A stretch of 57,052 nt of DNA from Phallusia fumigata (Eukaryota > Chordata > Ascidiacea > Phlebobranchia > Ascidiidae), in contig QXVZ01002297.1 in the NCBI GenBank assembly GCA_008931825.1, forward strand, positions 1-57,052. Direction: 5' to 3'. The notes beneath the pieces are model-generated. The model did no database searches, was not told the DNA's origin, and was given only the letters and a program-made list of their open reading frames with translations. Shown here piece by piece: positions 1-12,529 of the stretch. Within the stretch, counting starts at the first letter, position 1; each line of letters opens with the position of its first letter. Made by a program: the position numbers and the translations under genes.

Positions 1-221
1 CTGACATGTTAAATTGTACTAAGGGCATATTGTATGTGAAAACGACAGATACCTTTTATTCTATAAAACATGACATCATAAAAATATCAACCAGTATGCA
101 TCAAGTCATTCAACTGACATAACAAAATGAATATTAATATACATTATGACCACAGAGAGTCTATAAAAAATGCACAAATAATGGATGCATTATTGTATTA
201 ATTTTTTTCAAATTGTCACAG

Positions 222-3200
222 AAATTGGAAACAAGTTTAAAACACTCTGAAACCGGTCTGTTGATCACATGGAGCAACGATGACATTTTGCTTATTACAG
301 GATGCATGAAATGTGGTGGATCAGATGAAAATGCAGTTCACTTTCAAAACTTCCTTCCTGGAGGTGCTTTTTACCAAAGATAAAACCTGTTACACAGTGC
401 AATAAAGATAGGAGTAAGCAGGAAACTGAAGAAACTGCAGTTGCTTAAAAACTGGGGTTTCTTTTTAAAAACGCATGAACTAAAATTATTAACGAATGTA
501 AAATTAAAGAATAAATAGCATAGTAAAAGCTGAACTGCGGTTTTTTATTGTAGGCTTTTCTGTGAGTGGTCATTTTGGAGAACCATGCAAAAATGTGGCT
601 GACAATGCTATTTCTGTTTGTTTAAATGATGAAAACAACATAGCAGTCAACATAAATAGCGATGTGTTAGAATATCAAGTTGTTTCCTGTAATGAAGCTG
701 CAGAGCTATTGGAAACAAACACAATTCAATTTTGTGTTAAGGGCAACCTAACAACAACTTTGACAGCAGAAAATGGTAAATGTGTTTGGTTGTGTGTTAG
801 AACATATTCTTTTGTTTTAAAGATTTATACATTACAAGCATATCATAAAATAGATTTAAAATAAAACTATACCATTACACCTTGGAAAAGAAAACATTTT
901 TTCCTTGTTTTAAAATGCTAACCTTGTTGTTTTATGTAAGCTATTATGTACATTTCTGTATTTATTTTGGGTCCCCTTCCTGAAAGGGGACACATATGGT
1001 TTTCACTCTGTTTGTTTTGTTTTTTTTCCTTTTTTTTTCTACCTTGAGCTTGTCCATGCCGTTTTGCTATGAAATGAATGGTAGATTTCGATGAAACTTT
1101 TTCAGTGTGTAGGTATAATCATGTGGTTGTGCCATCTGTTTTGTTTGACCCCATAGCCCCAGTGGTTACCCCGCTAGCCCCCCAAATGTAAAACGTTTTT
1201 GACATGCGTGCGCCCCACAAACGTTAGTTTAGTGTGGACTACATACACAATTTGGTAGTAACATGAATCTGCCTTACTATGCCAGACAATTAACATGGTA
1301 GTTGTCTAATTTTGCGGAAACCAGTTGCATGAGGCATTATTTTGGCTGTTGTGAGGTCGCAATGTATCTAGCGAAAGGAAAATCCCCATGTTGAACAGTT
1401 TTCAAACTCGAAATGGTGAAATATTCCCTGTACATTGTCTATGCACTTTTGAGGTGAAATGTTTGGTGGATTTGGATGAAACTTTCACAGCTGGAAGATA
1501 TGGTCAAGGCGGTGTGTCATTAGATTCGGTTAACCCCACAGACCCAGGGTTACCCCACTAGCCCCCTAAAATGGGTCAAATTATTAAACGATGTGGGGAT
1601 TTGTTGAAATTTACACAGTTTGTAGAACATGCCTTTGTGGTGCATCCATTTTATTTTTTGACACCATAGCCCCAGTGGTTACCCGCTAACCCCCTAAAAC
1701 AGGTCAAATTATTGAACAATGTCTGAATTGGATGTAATTTACACAGTTTGTACAACATGTCATTGTGTTGCATTGAACTGATAATTTGACACCATAGCCC
1801 CAGTGGTTACCCCGCTAGCCCCCTAAAATGGGTCAAATTATTAAACAATGTTCGAATTGGATGAAATTTACACAGTTTGTAGAACATGTCATTACGATGC
1901 ACCAATTTTTTGTTTGACCCCATCACCCCATCAGTTACCCCGCTAGCTTCCTAAAATGGGTAAAATTATTAAACAATGTCCAAATTGGATGAAATTTACA
2001 CAGTTTGAAGAACATACCATTGTAGTGCACATATTGCTTTGTTTATACCTATAGCCTGGACATGCATTTAGAAAACACACAATGTAGAACTTTGCATGTG
2101 TGGGGACCCATACGATTCTGCCAGCAGAAACAATCATGTCATAAAAAGTGCAAGTAACTATAAGACCCAATGCAATATAATGTGGGGAATATATCATCTT
2201 TTAATATCGGGGGGGGGGGGGGGGGGGGGGGGGGGATATGGTAAGCCACCCTTCTAGTTATATTTACCTTTGTCACCTGTCTAGGTTCAATTCAAATTGC
2301 CCCTGAGGTATTGTTAAATGAGAAGTTGGCATTCTGTTTGGAAGAAAAAGACTTGCTGCTTCATGACACATCAGATTTTGAAACAAAAACTTGTGAATCG
2401 TTGCTTGAGAAAACAAAAGGCAAACAGACTCTACACAGATCATCAGGTCCTATAAAGTGTAAAATTCTTACAAGGACTTCTTCAAGCAACACTAAATATG
2501 TTCCAATAATTGAATGCAATCAGTGTGACAGTCTTGTAAGGTTTCCCCTTTGTATTGAAATGTTGTCATACATCAACAAAAATCTACCATTGAATAAGTA
2601 AGTGTATACATTGTGTGTTTTTAAACCAATTGTTGTGTGTATTATTTGTAACATGTAAAAAAACACTGCCCGTTTATCACTTTTTTAAGAACCTCTGAAC
2701 TGTATGGTGTTATTGGGTCTACTACCTGGGTATTAGAGTTTTTATTGCTCAGTGTTCAAACAAATTTTTATTTAATATATGCTGCACAAATGGTCAAACT
2801 TCCAAGTTACCAATCAAATTGGTTCCCTGTCTATTGGAAGAGTTTTTTTGTACAAACTTGCCTTTTTAAACAGGAATGTTTTTTCTTTTCAGTTTTAAAA
2901 TACAAAATATATGGTGTTTAATTTATTGTTGTGCAGTATGACATTAAAATACCTTAAGCATGATTGTTACTTAGCCCAGTAACACGCATTTTGGACCATT
3001 CCTTGTGCAAACAATATCTACTGATGTAGGTTGTATGCTGAGCTACGAAGTTCCCTCATCAGACAGATAAATAGCTTTAACTCCTGTTTGCGGGAAGAAG
3101 CTTCTGCCAAATGTGGTGTGCCAAAATTTCTTTACTTTCAACCTGATGGTTGGTGTCACCCAGTGGCGATCAGCTACCCCTCCAACAAAAGTGATTCAGA

Positions 3201-6187
3201 TTTGTTGGACATAAGAAAGGTTGGTATTGGAGAAAACTTTTGTGTTCATCATTTTAACTTTGCTTTGTGATTGTGATATTTTAGAATACATTGCACCCAA
3301 TTTTTATGGTGCCTACGACCAAGCCTGTGTTCCGAAGAAACAATGCTATCAAGTTATTTCCGAACAAACAATCTCTTTTGCTTGCCAACACACACATTGG
3401 ATTGCCTTCTCCAAAACTTCCTGATGGAAAGGTGATTTTAAAACTAGAACTTACACAGACAGACTGGTATTTGATATGTGAACGCATATTTTAGCTGGTC
3501 CTTGCAAACGATCTTAATGCTATTATGATGTTGAAAACTTTGTAATCGTCAAAGAAGTTTAAACCCTAAACGTTTAGGATAGGCCATTGTTTTGCTTCAG
3601 GTATTTTGAAGCTATAATACTCTTGTTTTATTTGAATAAGAACTGATGATGCCATTTCTTTGATGAAATTGATTTTTTTACTTGCAATAAGAAATACACA
3701 AACTGATTTGAGTGTGCTGCATGCTTCAGCCCTTATTATAGTTTATCCGAAACTGGAATCGTCTGTATTAAGCACCCGTGGTTCAGGCTGATTTCTGCAC
3801 TAATGCACCTTTGATAATACTCCAGCTGTTTTTTAAAGAGTTTATTTGTGTATGATAACTTTCCTTTGTTTCATTATGTAACAATTCGTAGATTTTGCAT
3901 GAACACCATGCATCACTTACAGTAGTTTGGCTCAAGGCATCAAGTAGACTTCAGCCTATGTCAGTCCTCATGGTTTATCAATTGTTCAATGATTTGTTTT
4001 TAGTTGTTCCTGGTCAAGGGAATTTATGACTACCACCACTATATGCAAGATCGTATGGATGACAATGGTTGGGGTTGTGCATATCGGTCACTACAAACCT
4101 TAATATCATGGTTCAGAAATCAAGCTTATACAGATGAAAGGATTCCAACTCACAAAGAAATTCAGCAGGTAGTTCGGTTTTATGTAAATTGGATTGCAAA
4201 GGAATTATTTTTCATTTAGTTATTTTGGATTGTCAGTGGTCGGAACATGGCTGGGACATGTTGTTATGCGCAATGCGCATGTACATTGTAATCCTGTTGG
4301 TTAACCTTGCAAGCAGGTCATACTAACGATTAGGCATAATGCAGTGCAATTTTATCGTTCTTATCGATTAAATTGTTTTCAACCTTGCGAATCATTTCGC
4401 TTTTGAGTGTGATTTAATTCTTTACCAAACTTCTCTGTAAAATAGTTTGATTGGATGAGAAGTTTTCCTTTTTTCCCAACATAATAAATGTCAACAAACA
4501 TTTAAAAAACAACTGTTTGCTGTAATTAGATGCTTGTTGATGTTGGGGACAAACCAAAGGAATTCGTTGGCACAAGAAAGTGGATTGGATCAATTGAAGT
4601 TAGTGCAGTTCTCAACCAGTACTTGGGTGTCACATCCAAAATCATGTTTGTAAGCCAAGGGTCAGAATTAACAAATCGTGGAAGGGAATTGGCAATGCAT
4701 TTTACAAATCAAGGAACACCTATAATGATTGGTAAGTTTCAAACCAAAACCATGCTATTGCTGGAAATTTTTTTGTAAGTTTTTTTGCCTGTGACCTACT
4801 TACTGTAAAAATCAACAATGAATTATATGCATGCGCATGTTCATGTCTGGAATTTGCCCTGTGACAATCATGATGGGCAGCAACAATGACAGTCTGAGTA
4901 TTTTCCATTTAATGACTGAGATCAAGCTAGCAATCCAAGTCCAATCCATCCATTAAAAAGTGAAATGCCAAATCAGAAATAGGGATGTTTAAAGTAGAAT
5001 ATCGAATCCTAAGGATTCGAATCCGAGCAGATTCGAATCCAAATTTGCCGTTTATATCAGGTAATTGGAACCGATATTATTTTATCAAAAACTGCGTGTA
5101 AACGAGTGTGCACAATTTACCTGCCTTGTGTGTCAATGCGAGTGACATTCACAGACACAACAGCACCGTTCGATTCCTTGTTAGCTAATGCTAAGCCGCG
5201 CGAGATCAAGGTGACAGTTAAAAATAACACTACACAGGCGCAACGAGTAGCGGGACAATCGCAACGATTTTCTGCAGCATGAGCAAAAATTTAAATGTGT
5301 CGTTAATTCGGCAACTTATGTAAATTGGACACTAGGGGTGGCATCAGGGCGAAAAATAGTAGTTGCTCTACAGGCTTAGACTTTTCGATTACAAACTTTT
5401 TTACAACCTTCACACGTAACTGTAACTACTACATGTCTGACATTTTTTTAGAGTTAGACGTTTAAAGGAAAATCCCTTGGGTTACAGGAGATGTACTAGA
5501 AGAAACTTGGTACCTTTTAAATGTTAAATAAACAGTCCTTTATTGTTGTTTTGTTACATACAATTTTGTGTGTCATCCTGCCAAAATTAATATTGGATTC
5601 GATATTCTGGATTCGAAACAACTATTCTAGAAAAGCCAGCTATTCTACTTTGAACATCCCTAATCAGAAACAAGCTTTCTAGTGCATACACACAGCAAGA
5701 CGAAGGCTAAAAATCAAGCCTGCAGTGGGATTCAAAATCAAGTCAGAAGCATACTGATGTCTTCAGTGTTGATTCCAGAAATAATTATGTGCTTGCATAA
5801 AATTTATGCACACACTGATGTAATATTGTTGCTTTAAAAAATCACACATTGGCAAAACGGATTTTTTAATTTTCCAGCCTGACAGCTTCACCTGCAAAGA
5901 AACATATTTCCATGTCGCAAGCTAACTCACATATAACTGTGTGAATAAAAATAAATAATGATTCATCTTCAACAGGTGGTGGTGTTTTGGCCCACACTAT
6001 CCTTGGCGTTTGCTTCAGTGAAACAACTGGAGAAACACGATTTCTGATTCTTGACCCTCACTATACTGGCGGCGAGGATCTAAAAGTTATCCAGGACAAG
6101 GGGTGGTGCGGATGGAAAGGGCCAAACTTTTGGAACCAAACTGCTTACTACAACCTTTGTCTTCCACAAGCGCCAGAAATGTGCTGA
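222..6187 (+). CDS. UFSP2: Ufm1-specific protease 2 (UFSP2), 5' end outside window
   Basis: Cysteine protease that matures the ubiquitin-like modifier UFM1 and removes it from targets. Eight exons fit in phase: 222-363, 554-775, 2285-2597, 3030-3219, 3285-3431, 4004-4168, 4530-4731 and 5976-6187 (TGA), giving 530 codons plus an unseen first exon. The peptidase C78 core lies in the last three exons. It has the catalytic Cys in [14 protein letters not shown], the WIGSIEV block, and the Asp-Pro-His pair in LILDPHYTG, followed by [12 protein letters not shown] and the C-terminal [13 protein letters not shown]. All exons use GT-AG. The N-terminal exons (222-2597) are much less conserved and were assigned by splice phase and position. 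Introns carry a hAT MITE and a leader-bearing retroposon. It converges on TRAP1, whose stop is 624 bp away. Identity of the catalytic part is very secure; the N-terminal exons are likely. Confidence 0.93.
1537..2048 (+). repeat. 128-bp tandem repeat units inside the Helitron-like element
   Basis: Four units start at about 1537, 1665, 1793 and 1921. Each opens with a variant of CATAGCCCCAGTGGTTACCC, continues with CCCCTAAAATGGGTCAAATT and ends with AATTTACACAGTTTGTAGAA. A diverged relative begins at 1152. The paralogous element at 39175-40413 has only one such unit (from about 40076), so unit number varies between copies. Confidence 0.8.
2209..2235 (+). repeat. 27-base G homopolymer
   Basis: An uninterrupted run of 27 G replaces the GGGTAATGGTGTATATAGAATG segment found at the same place in the copy at 40366-40390. 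It sits inside the repeat, 22 bases from its right end. Its length in the assembly is probably unreliable. Confidence 0.8.
3623..3813 (+). mobile_element. Short retroposon with spliced-leader-like 5' end, copy 1
   Basis: A 191-bp element flanked by the 9-bp direct repeat ATAATACTC (3614-3622 and 3814-3822), inside a UFSP2 intron. Bases 3625-3640 read GTTTTATTTGAATAAG, matching 14 of 16 positions of the published Ciona spliced leader. A hammerhead-like core follows (CTGATGA at 3643-3649, GAAA at 3665-3668), but here its second helix is broken. Other copies are at 38067-38258 and 29743-29830, both on the opposite strand. The 3' end is CACCTTTG. Confidence 0.75.
4980..5662. mobile_element. hAT-type MITE in UFSP2 intron
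   Basis: 683-bp non-coding element with imperfect terminal inverted repeats (TAGGGATGTTTAAAGTAGAA and its mirror ending at 5662). It is flanked by a perfect 8-bp duplication ATCAGAAA (4972-4979 and 5663-5670), the size typical of hAT insertions. The ends also carry several GGATTCGAATCC-like subterminal motifs. No transposase is present. Confidence 0.85.
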
Positions 6188-6811
6188 TGTAAAATACTTT
6201 GTTTTGGTTTTTTTTTGTCACTTGGCGGAGTTGAAAACCATGTTATTTGTGGTTAGTTTCGACAAACAAGCTATGTCTTTTATTTTACAGGACTACATAG
6301 GTTACCCCAAGCTGAGCTATTAGCTCAAGACTCACTGAAATTCATTTTTTGTGGGAAAAATGTGGCAGTTGAACTGTTTACCCCTTTTTTGCTTTTGTTC
6401 AATTTGGTGTCTGCTGTCACATGATAATGGTTATGTTGTGCAATAAGAAAAGAAATCTATTAAATATGTGGTTACACTAAAGTGGTAATTATTCACAAGG
6501 GGCCACTCAACATGACATATTCTGCTTTTGCTAACCAATCCGCTAAAGTGCTAAAGTATTCTTGGTCGAGCTTTTATTTTAAGGACATTGACAAGCCAGC
6601 TAGTGTAAAATGTATGGCAAATCCTATGCAGCTTTCAAGAGGATCTTTGACTGACAAATGGATCTAGTGGTAAAAAACAAACCAAGAGACATGAAACTGC
6701 AGGCATTTTATTATGTAGCAATGATCAACACTTGGGAAGGGGTTCATATTGACATTGTTTGACATGATTAAGTTGTGCGTAATGGTTCTGGTTCATGTTC
6801 TCACTCCATTT
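6188..6811. other. Intergenic gap between UFSP2 and TRAP1 stops
   Basis: Tail-to-tail spacer holding the two 3' untranslated regions. I see no coding potential beyond a chance 61-codon frame and no repeat. Confidence 0.6.
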
Positions 6812-9800
6812 TCAATGTTTTTCCAAGACATCCGACAGAAGATCGTTTAGTCTGTTAATCATTGGACGAGCATCTTCTATCAGACCAGCTGACACCATAG
6901 CATTGTCGTAAAGCTGAAAATGCGTAAAGTGTAAAAGTCAAATCTTTCTGGCCATAAAAGAAAGGAAATTCCTGTTTGTAAAGACTGCTGTTACCAGTCA
7001 AGTTAAATATTAAAAATATAGTAATGGGAGAAATTTTCAGGTGTACTATGTCATTCACAACTTTTTGATTTTTTTAACTTCGAGAACTAAGTAACTTTGG
7101 TTAAACCCCCTTGGTTGCAATGCTGCTGAATTGATAAAATGAATTTATAAACCACAACTGTGCTGCCACTTGGCACTACTGAATTGGTCTGTACCTGCTC
7201 AAGGATCTTTTTGCCCAACTGTTCATCAGCATCTTTGATTTTGGCAAGTTTTAAAATGACAGGATGACTGCAAAAACACAAAAGTTGGTTGTTAAGCTAA
7301 CTTTAGAAGTGGAAACAAACATCACTTAAACAACCATGCTAAGATTTGTCTTCATAATAATTTCTGTTCTAACCAAAGTTTTCCAAACAGAAAAGAAACT
7401 GTACCTCTAAAGTTGGCGGTACTTAAATTCAAGCTAATGTCATATGCACCTCGTGTTCAATTGAAGTGTTGGTTTAAACAATGCTGTCCGTTCTGCTTCT
7501 GATAAACCTTTAGGGTCAGTAAGGTATTGACTCTTGAGGAAATGTCTAACTGAGCCCATCTCCCAGACTGTTACCATTGCAGGGTGCTTGTCCAGCTTGT
7601 CAGTGACCTGTAATATGTAAACGAGGTTGAAAGACAGGAATAAAATGATATTACGGAATACAAATTAGCTCTCAATTTCAATTGCCACAGTCAGTTAATG
7701 AAAACTTAAATGTAACAGAGTCGTATCTCATGCCTTGACGTCTGTGACTTTCACATCCAATGCAGCTTTGGCCCATTCTGTTAAATCTTTGCCTTGACTC
7801 TCACTGAGCTGAGTAGAAATGGTAGGTTCAGTTGCAGAGGCAGCATCAGCCTCCTTGTCCTTGTTTGGTTGAAACATGTCGGCTAACACTTCATTCTCCA
7901 ATGAAAAAAGTTGCTTTCTACAAAATTACAGACTGTGTTTAGACATATGTGTGGTCAGAAGACCTGTAACTAGAAAATGTAGACATACTTACGTATCATA
8001 CATCTTGAGCTGGAGCATTGTTATTTCATCATATGGATCGTAACAAAATAAAACCTCAACGTCTTTGCCTTTTAGTGCTTCAAAGTAAGGGGATGTTTCT
8101 GCTAAGTTGCGACTAAATACAAAGTGATAGAATTGGTTTTGAAGCAGAATAGAAACACAAGCTGACTTTGATCCTAGGCACAATGATATAGGTCTGAGGT
8201 ATATTTTTTAAAAAAGTGTTGTTACCTTGGTGCACAAAGGTAGAAAATATTCCTTTGGCCATCTTTCATGCGCTTTATGTAATCTTTCAATCCAGTGACT
8301 TCGCCTTCTGGTAGACTGGAAGATTCATATCTCAAAAGTTGTGCAACTTCTTCCTGGAAAAATATTGATTTTAAAACATAGATAGCTTCAGCACCATGGC
8401 AAAATATTTCTTTAAATTGAAATTTTAAAAATATGCAGGTATTTAAGTTACCCTTTTCTCTTGCATATCCTCAGCTAGCACTCCTTCAGTGATAAAAAGT
8501 TTGTAGTTGCGAAAGAACTGCAAATATTTCTCTGGGTCTCTTTTGCTTTGGTCGAGAAAAAACTTAATAAGGCGACTTGTCAAAGTTTCTCTCATCTTAC
8601 TGCAACAGAAATTACAAACATTCAACTCCACAATTGTACATGATATAAATGCTACATATAACGAGTCATGTATTCAAGAAAATTGGCTTTACTGATTTGA
8701 ACAAGTGGTAAGTGCAACTGCACAGTTCTTGAGTTTCTCAAACAAGAAACGTAAGTATTATTAAAACCGAATAGATGTAAAAAAAGAATTTCTAACACCC
8801 AAAACTTCAGAAAAACTAGAAGGGTGGCTTACCATATATAAACATTCTATATACACTATTACCCGATATTAAAANAAACACAAGATGACTTTGATCCTAG
8901 GCACAATGATGTAGGTCTGAAAAGGTATATTTTTGAAAAAGGTGATGTTACCTTGGTGCACAAAGGTAGAAAATATTCCTTTGACCATCTTTCATGCGTT
9001 TAATGTAATCTTTTAATCCAGTGACTTCGCCTTCTGGTAGACTGGAAGATTCATATCTCAAAAGTTGTGCAACTTCTTCCTGGAAACATTGATTTTAAAA
9101 CATAGATAGCTTCAGCACCATGGTAAAAAATTTCTTTAAATTGAAATTTAAAAAATACACAGGTATTTAAGTTACCCTTTTCTCTTGCATATCCTCAGCT
9201 AGCACTCCTTCAGTGATAAAAAGTTTGTAGTTGCGAAAGAACTGCAAATATTTCTCTGGGTCTCTTTTGCTTTGGTCGAGAAAAAACTTAATAAGGCGAC
9301 TTGTCAAAGTTTCTCTCATCTTACTGCAACAGAAATTACAAACATCCAACTCCACAATTGTACATGGTATAAATGCTACGCATAACGAGTCATGTATTCA
9401 AGAAAATTGGCTTTACTGATTTAAACAAGTGGTAAGTGCAACTGCATGGTTCTCAAACGAGAAACCCAAGTAATATTCCAACCAAATAGGTCTAAAAAAG
9501 AATTTCTAACACTCAAAACTTCAGAAAAATATAAATGGGGTTAGGAACTGTAATACAGCAGGCAAAGCAATGCCAGGCTTATTTCCAGTATAAAGGAAGC
9601 TACAAAACCAACCAAATAAAGAATTAATACACTATCACTAACTGTTATGATGTGATACCTGATTAAAGCACTGTTCTGCAATAGTTCTCGGCTGAGATTA
9701 AGAGGAATATCTTCACTATCAACAACACCCCTCAAAAATCTCAACCACTTGGGCAGAAGGTGTTCTGTCTTGTGTTGCACCAAGACCTTCCGGCTGTATA

Positions 9801-12529
9801 AAGACACTCCTGATCGCCCAGTTGTGTCTTTTGACATTTCCAAAATTGTTGGTCGTTGTTCAGAAATGTAGAAAATGCTGCAAAAGATGTGAAAATATAA
9901 AATGTTAGTTTGTGTGGTTGGTTAGACATGACATAACTATTTACCTTCGAATGTTTAATGGTGCATCAGTTTTGTAAAAGAGCTTGTACATATAATGCTC
10001 GCTGTCATTGGCAGACAGGTGACGAAAAAATTTCAGATGTTGATCCTCATCAATGTCTTTGGCTTCCAAAGTCCAGAGTGGCTATGTAGTGAAATTAAAA
10101 CATGAAATATTTAAAAATCGAATTAAGAACACACTAATTAAATAGTCACTGATCTATTTGCATTTAAAATATCTTGTTTTTAGTTTAGTTAGAGTGATAA
10201 GCAGCTGTTTGACTGTGTTTAGGCAGGTTGGCACTTGAATACTTTGAACATCCATTTAAACTAAAAACACAGATGGATGCCAATAAGGTTAAAAANCTCC
10301 TGATCGCCCAGTTGTGTCTTTTGACATCTCCAAGATTGTTGGTCGTTGTTCAGAAATATAGAAAATGCTGCAAACGATATGTAAATGGAAACTGTGCATG
10401 TGGCTGGTTAGATGTGATATTAATATTTACCTTCGAATGTTTAATGGTGCATCAGTTTTGTAAAAGAGCTTGTACATATAATGCTCACTGTCATTGGCAG
10501 ACAGGTGACGAAAAAATTTCAGATGTTGATCCTCATCAATGTCTTTGGCTTCCAAAGTCCAGAGTGGCTGTAGTGAAATTAAAACATGAAATATTTAAAA
10601 ATCGAATCAAGAACACACTAATTAAATAGCCACTGATCTATTTGCATTTAAAATATCTTGTTTTTAGTTTAGTTAGAGTGATAAGCAGCTGTTTGACTGT
10701 GTTTAGACAGGTTGGCACTTGACAATACTTTGAACATCCATTTAAACCAAAAACACAGATGGATGCCAATAAGGTTAAAAAGCACTGCTTTGAATAAAGT
10801 ATCCAAGTCTTGCCTGTACTGTGTTGAGAAGTTTCCCATTAAGTCTGACTGGGAAACCAACAAAAGCACTGTGTTTACTGATGATTTTTTCCACTGTTTC
10901 TTTCTCAGCAAATTGTCTACAGTCCGGTTTTAATGAGACAACTATCTTTGTTCCAGGCTTTACTGATTCTGCTTCAGTTATATCATATGAAACACCCCTG
11001 AAATAGAAAGTTAACTATAGTAGTGGAATTATTCAATGTTATGACCAGGCAGGTAATAAAAAATATATTTAGCACACACCTAGGTAGGGAAAATGTATTT
11101 ATATTACACCATTGTTGGATTTTGGTACATTGGTGGGTCTGCTGCACAAAAGGCAATAGAGGTACTTACATGCTTATGGCATTGGTTAAATTAGACAAAG
11201 AATTATCACATTTTAGACAGACAAAAAATACTTGACCAACCCTTTGGACTTCCAACAGTATCCCTTGCTGGCTGTCTCATGTGTTTTTGTGTAAACTGTA
11301 ACCTCATTTCCGACCATAAATGTGGAATAAAAACCAACACCAAACTGTCCAATAATTGACGAATTTGCATCTCCTGCAATACAAACAACACTATATATGC
11401 ATAACGAGTTCACAGTTAAGGTCAACCAGTTAAAAAAATCAAAATTTAGTTTAAGCTTGTTACCCTTTTCTGACACATTCTTCAAGAATTCCTTAGAACC
11501 AGATCTTGCAATGGTTCCTAAATTGTTTGTCAAATCTTCTCTACTCAAACCAATCCCGGTGTCTTGGATCGTAAATGTGTTGTTGTATTTGTCAGTTTTT
11601 ATGTGTATTTCCAAAGGTGAGTCCTCTGCCATTGCTTCTTGTGATGTTAGCCTCATATAGCGCAATTTCTCCAATGCATCGCTTGCATTGGAAATAATTT
11701 CTCGAATAAAAACCTTAAAGAAAGAAGAATAGATCAATTTTAATTTACTGTTGGTTTTCTTATTTTTTCTTTCACGATAGCTAAAAGTGCTTTTATTAAC
11801 CAAATGCACTCTTCCCTCCATGCAATTAATTTTTCTTTTCTGTACAAGTGCTTGAGAATTTGGGACTGGGTTATTGAAAAGTTTTAATAGTTAGTTACCT
11901 CCTTCTCTGAATAAAGTGACTTTGCAACAATGTTTAAAAGTTCAGAAGTTTCTGCCTGAAACTCGTGTTGGTCAGCACTGCCAACCAACTGCTCATTGTC
12001 CTCAATAATAGATTTCTCCTCTTGTGTAACATCTGCAGAGGCTTGATCCTCATCCGATAAAGGTTTTCCATCTTCTGAAGTGGCAGCCTGATTGCTGTAC
12101 AGCCTCCATGTATTACATGATGCCAGGCTGGAAGGAGATTTGTCTGTGCACAGCAAACTTGTCGAGCAGGACACTGTGCCTTTCACTGTGTATAAAATTG
12201 AAAAGCTGTAAACTTTTCCAACACAAATTTTTAAGAGTAATCTATAATTTCATCTTTTTTTGAATTAGTAAGAAAATGTATACCACATGGGTGTCTTAAA
12301 CACCATTGCAGACATACCAGCATTATCATTCCATCTTTAAAACATGGATTGCAAAATACGACTACATTGCCGGAAAATGATTTTGTACTTTTCAAATAAG
12401 CAACACTAATTCCAACTCACCATTCGAGAGTTTTGTATTCAGTCGAGTGTACTTCCTGGAAGATATTCGTTTAAAAGGAGAAATATTTCTCAATAAAAGA
12501 GACGAACACGTTTTGCTGCAAGCCGCCAT
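6812..12529 (-). CDS. TRAP1: TRAP1, mitochondrial HSP90-family chaperone
   Basis: ATP-driven chaperone of the mitochondrial matrix. Fourteen exons (5' to 3'): 12529-12421, 12185-11899, 11713-11464, 11373-11241, 10997-10814, 10567-10431 (or its second copy 10081-9945), 9877-9659, 9323-9176 (or 8599-8452), 9079-8952 (or 8353-8226), 8112-7993, 7917-7734, 7607-7450, 7267-7195 and 6913-6812. They give 743 aa in phase; the human protein is 704. The N-terminus is rich in Arg/Ser without acids, as in a matrix-targeting peptide. HSP90 landmarks are [11 protein letters not shown], the nucleotide motif [14 protein letters not shown], and the catalytic loop NLSRELLQ. Two introns use GC-AG (donors after 10814 and 7734). 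Exons 6, 8 and 9 appear twice only because of unmerged haplotypes, so a naive model would repeat them. Confidence 0.96.
8153..9535. repeat. Unmerged haplotype duplication within TRAP1 (N at 8875)
   Basis: 8153-8815 and 8876-9535 are direct copies a few percent diverged, separated by a single N at 8875. Both contain TRAP1 exons 8 and 9 with the same splice sites and nearly identical codons. The left copy runs into a transposon end (8816-8874) that the right copy lacks. This is the pattern of two alleles laid end to end. Confidence 0.85.
8816..8874 (-). mobile_element. Terminus of a Helitron-like element, truncated at the contig edge
   Basis: Reads CTAGAAGGGTGGCTTACC and on to GATATT at the N. 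It is the reverse complement of the right end of the elements at 968-2257 and 39175-40413. The other haplotype has no insertion here (AACTTCAGAAAAATATAAAT near 9520-9540). Confidence 0.75.
9808..10785. repeat. Second unmerged haplotype duplication within TRAP1 (N at 10296)
   Basis: 9808-10295 and 10297-10785 are direct copies around a single N at 10296. Each carries TRAP1 exon 6. The right copy also carries a partial exon 7 (10297-10367). A 133-codon plus-strand frame crossing the N is an artefact. Confidence 0.85.

Larger units (their letters stand above)
968..2257 (+). mobile_element. Helitron-like repeat, copy 1 (UFSP2 intron)
   Basis: A long intronic repeat that recurs at 39175-40413. 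It starts with a short palindrome (GTCCCCTTCCTGAAAGGGGAC) and ends with GTAAGCCACCCTTCTAG followed by T. A third, reversed copy of the right end is at 8816-8874. All three right ends stop at CTAG before a T, as Helitron 3' ends do (CTRR, insertion at A/T). No clear 5' TC terminus or replicase gene is visible, so the class is inferred. Confidence 0.55.

Noticed and set aside
10228..10629. 133-codon plus-strand ORF crossing an N
   Set aside because: It runs antisense over duplicated TRAP1 exon 6 and through an assembly join; no real product.
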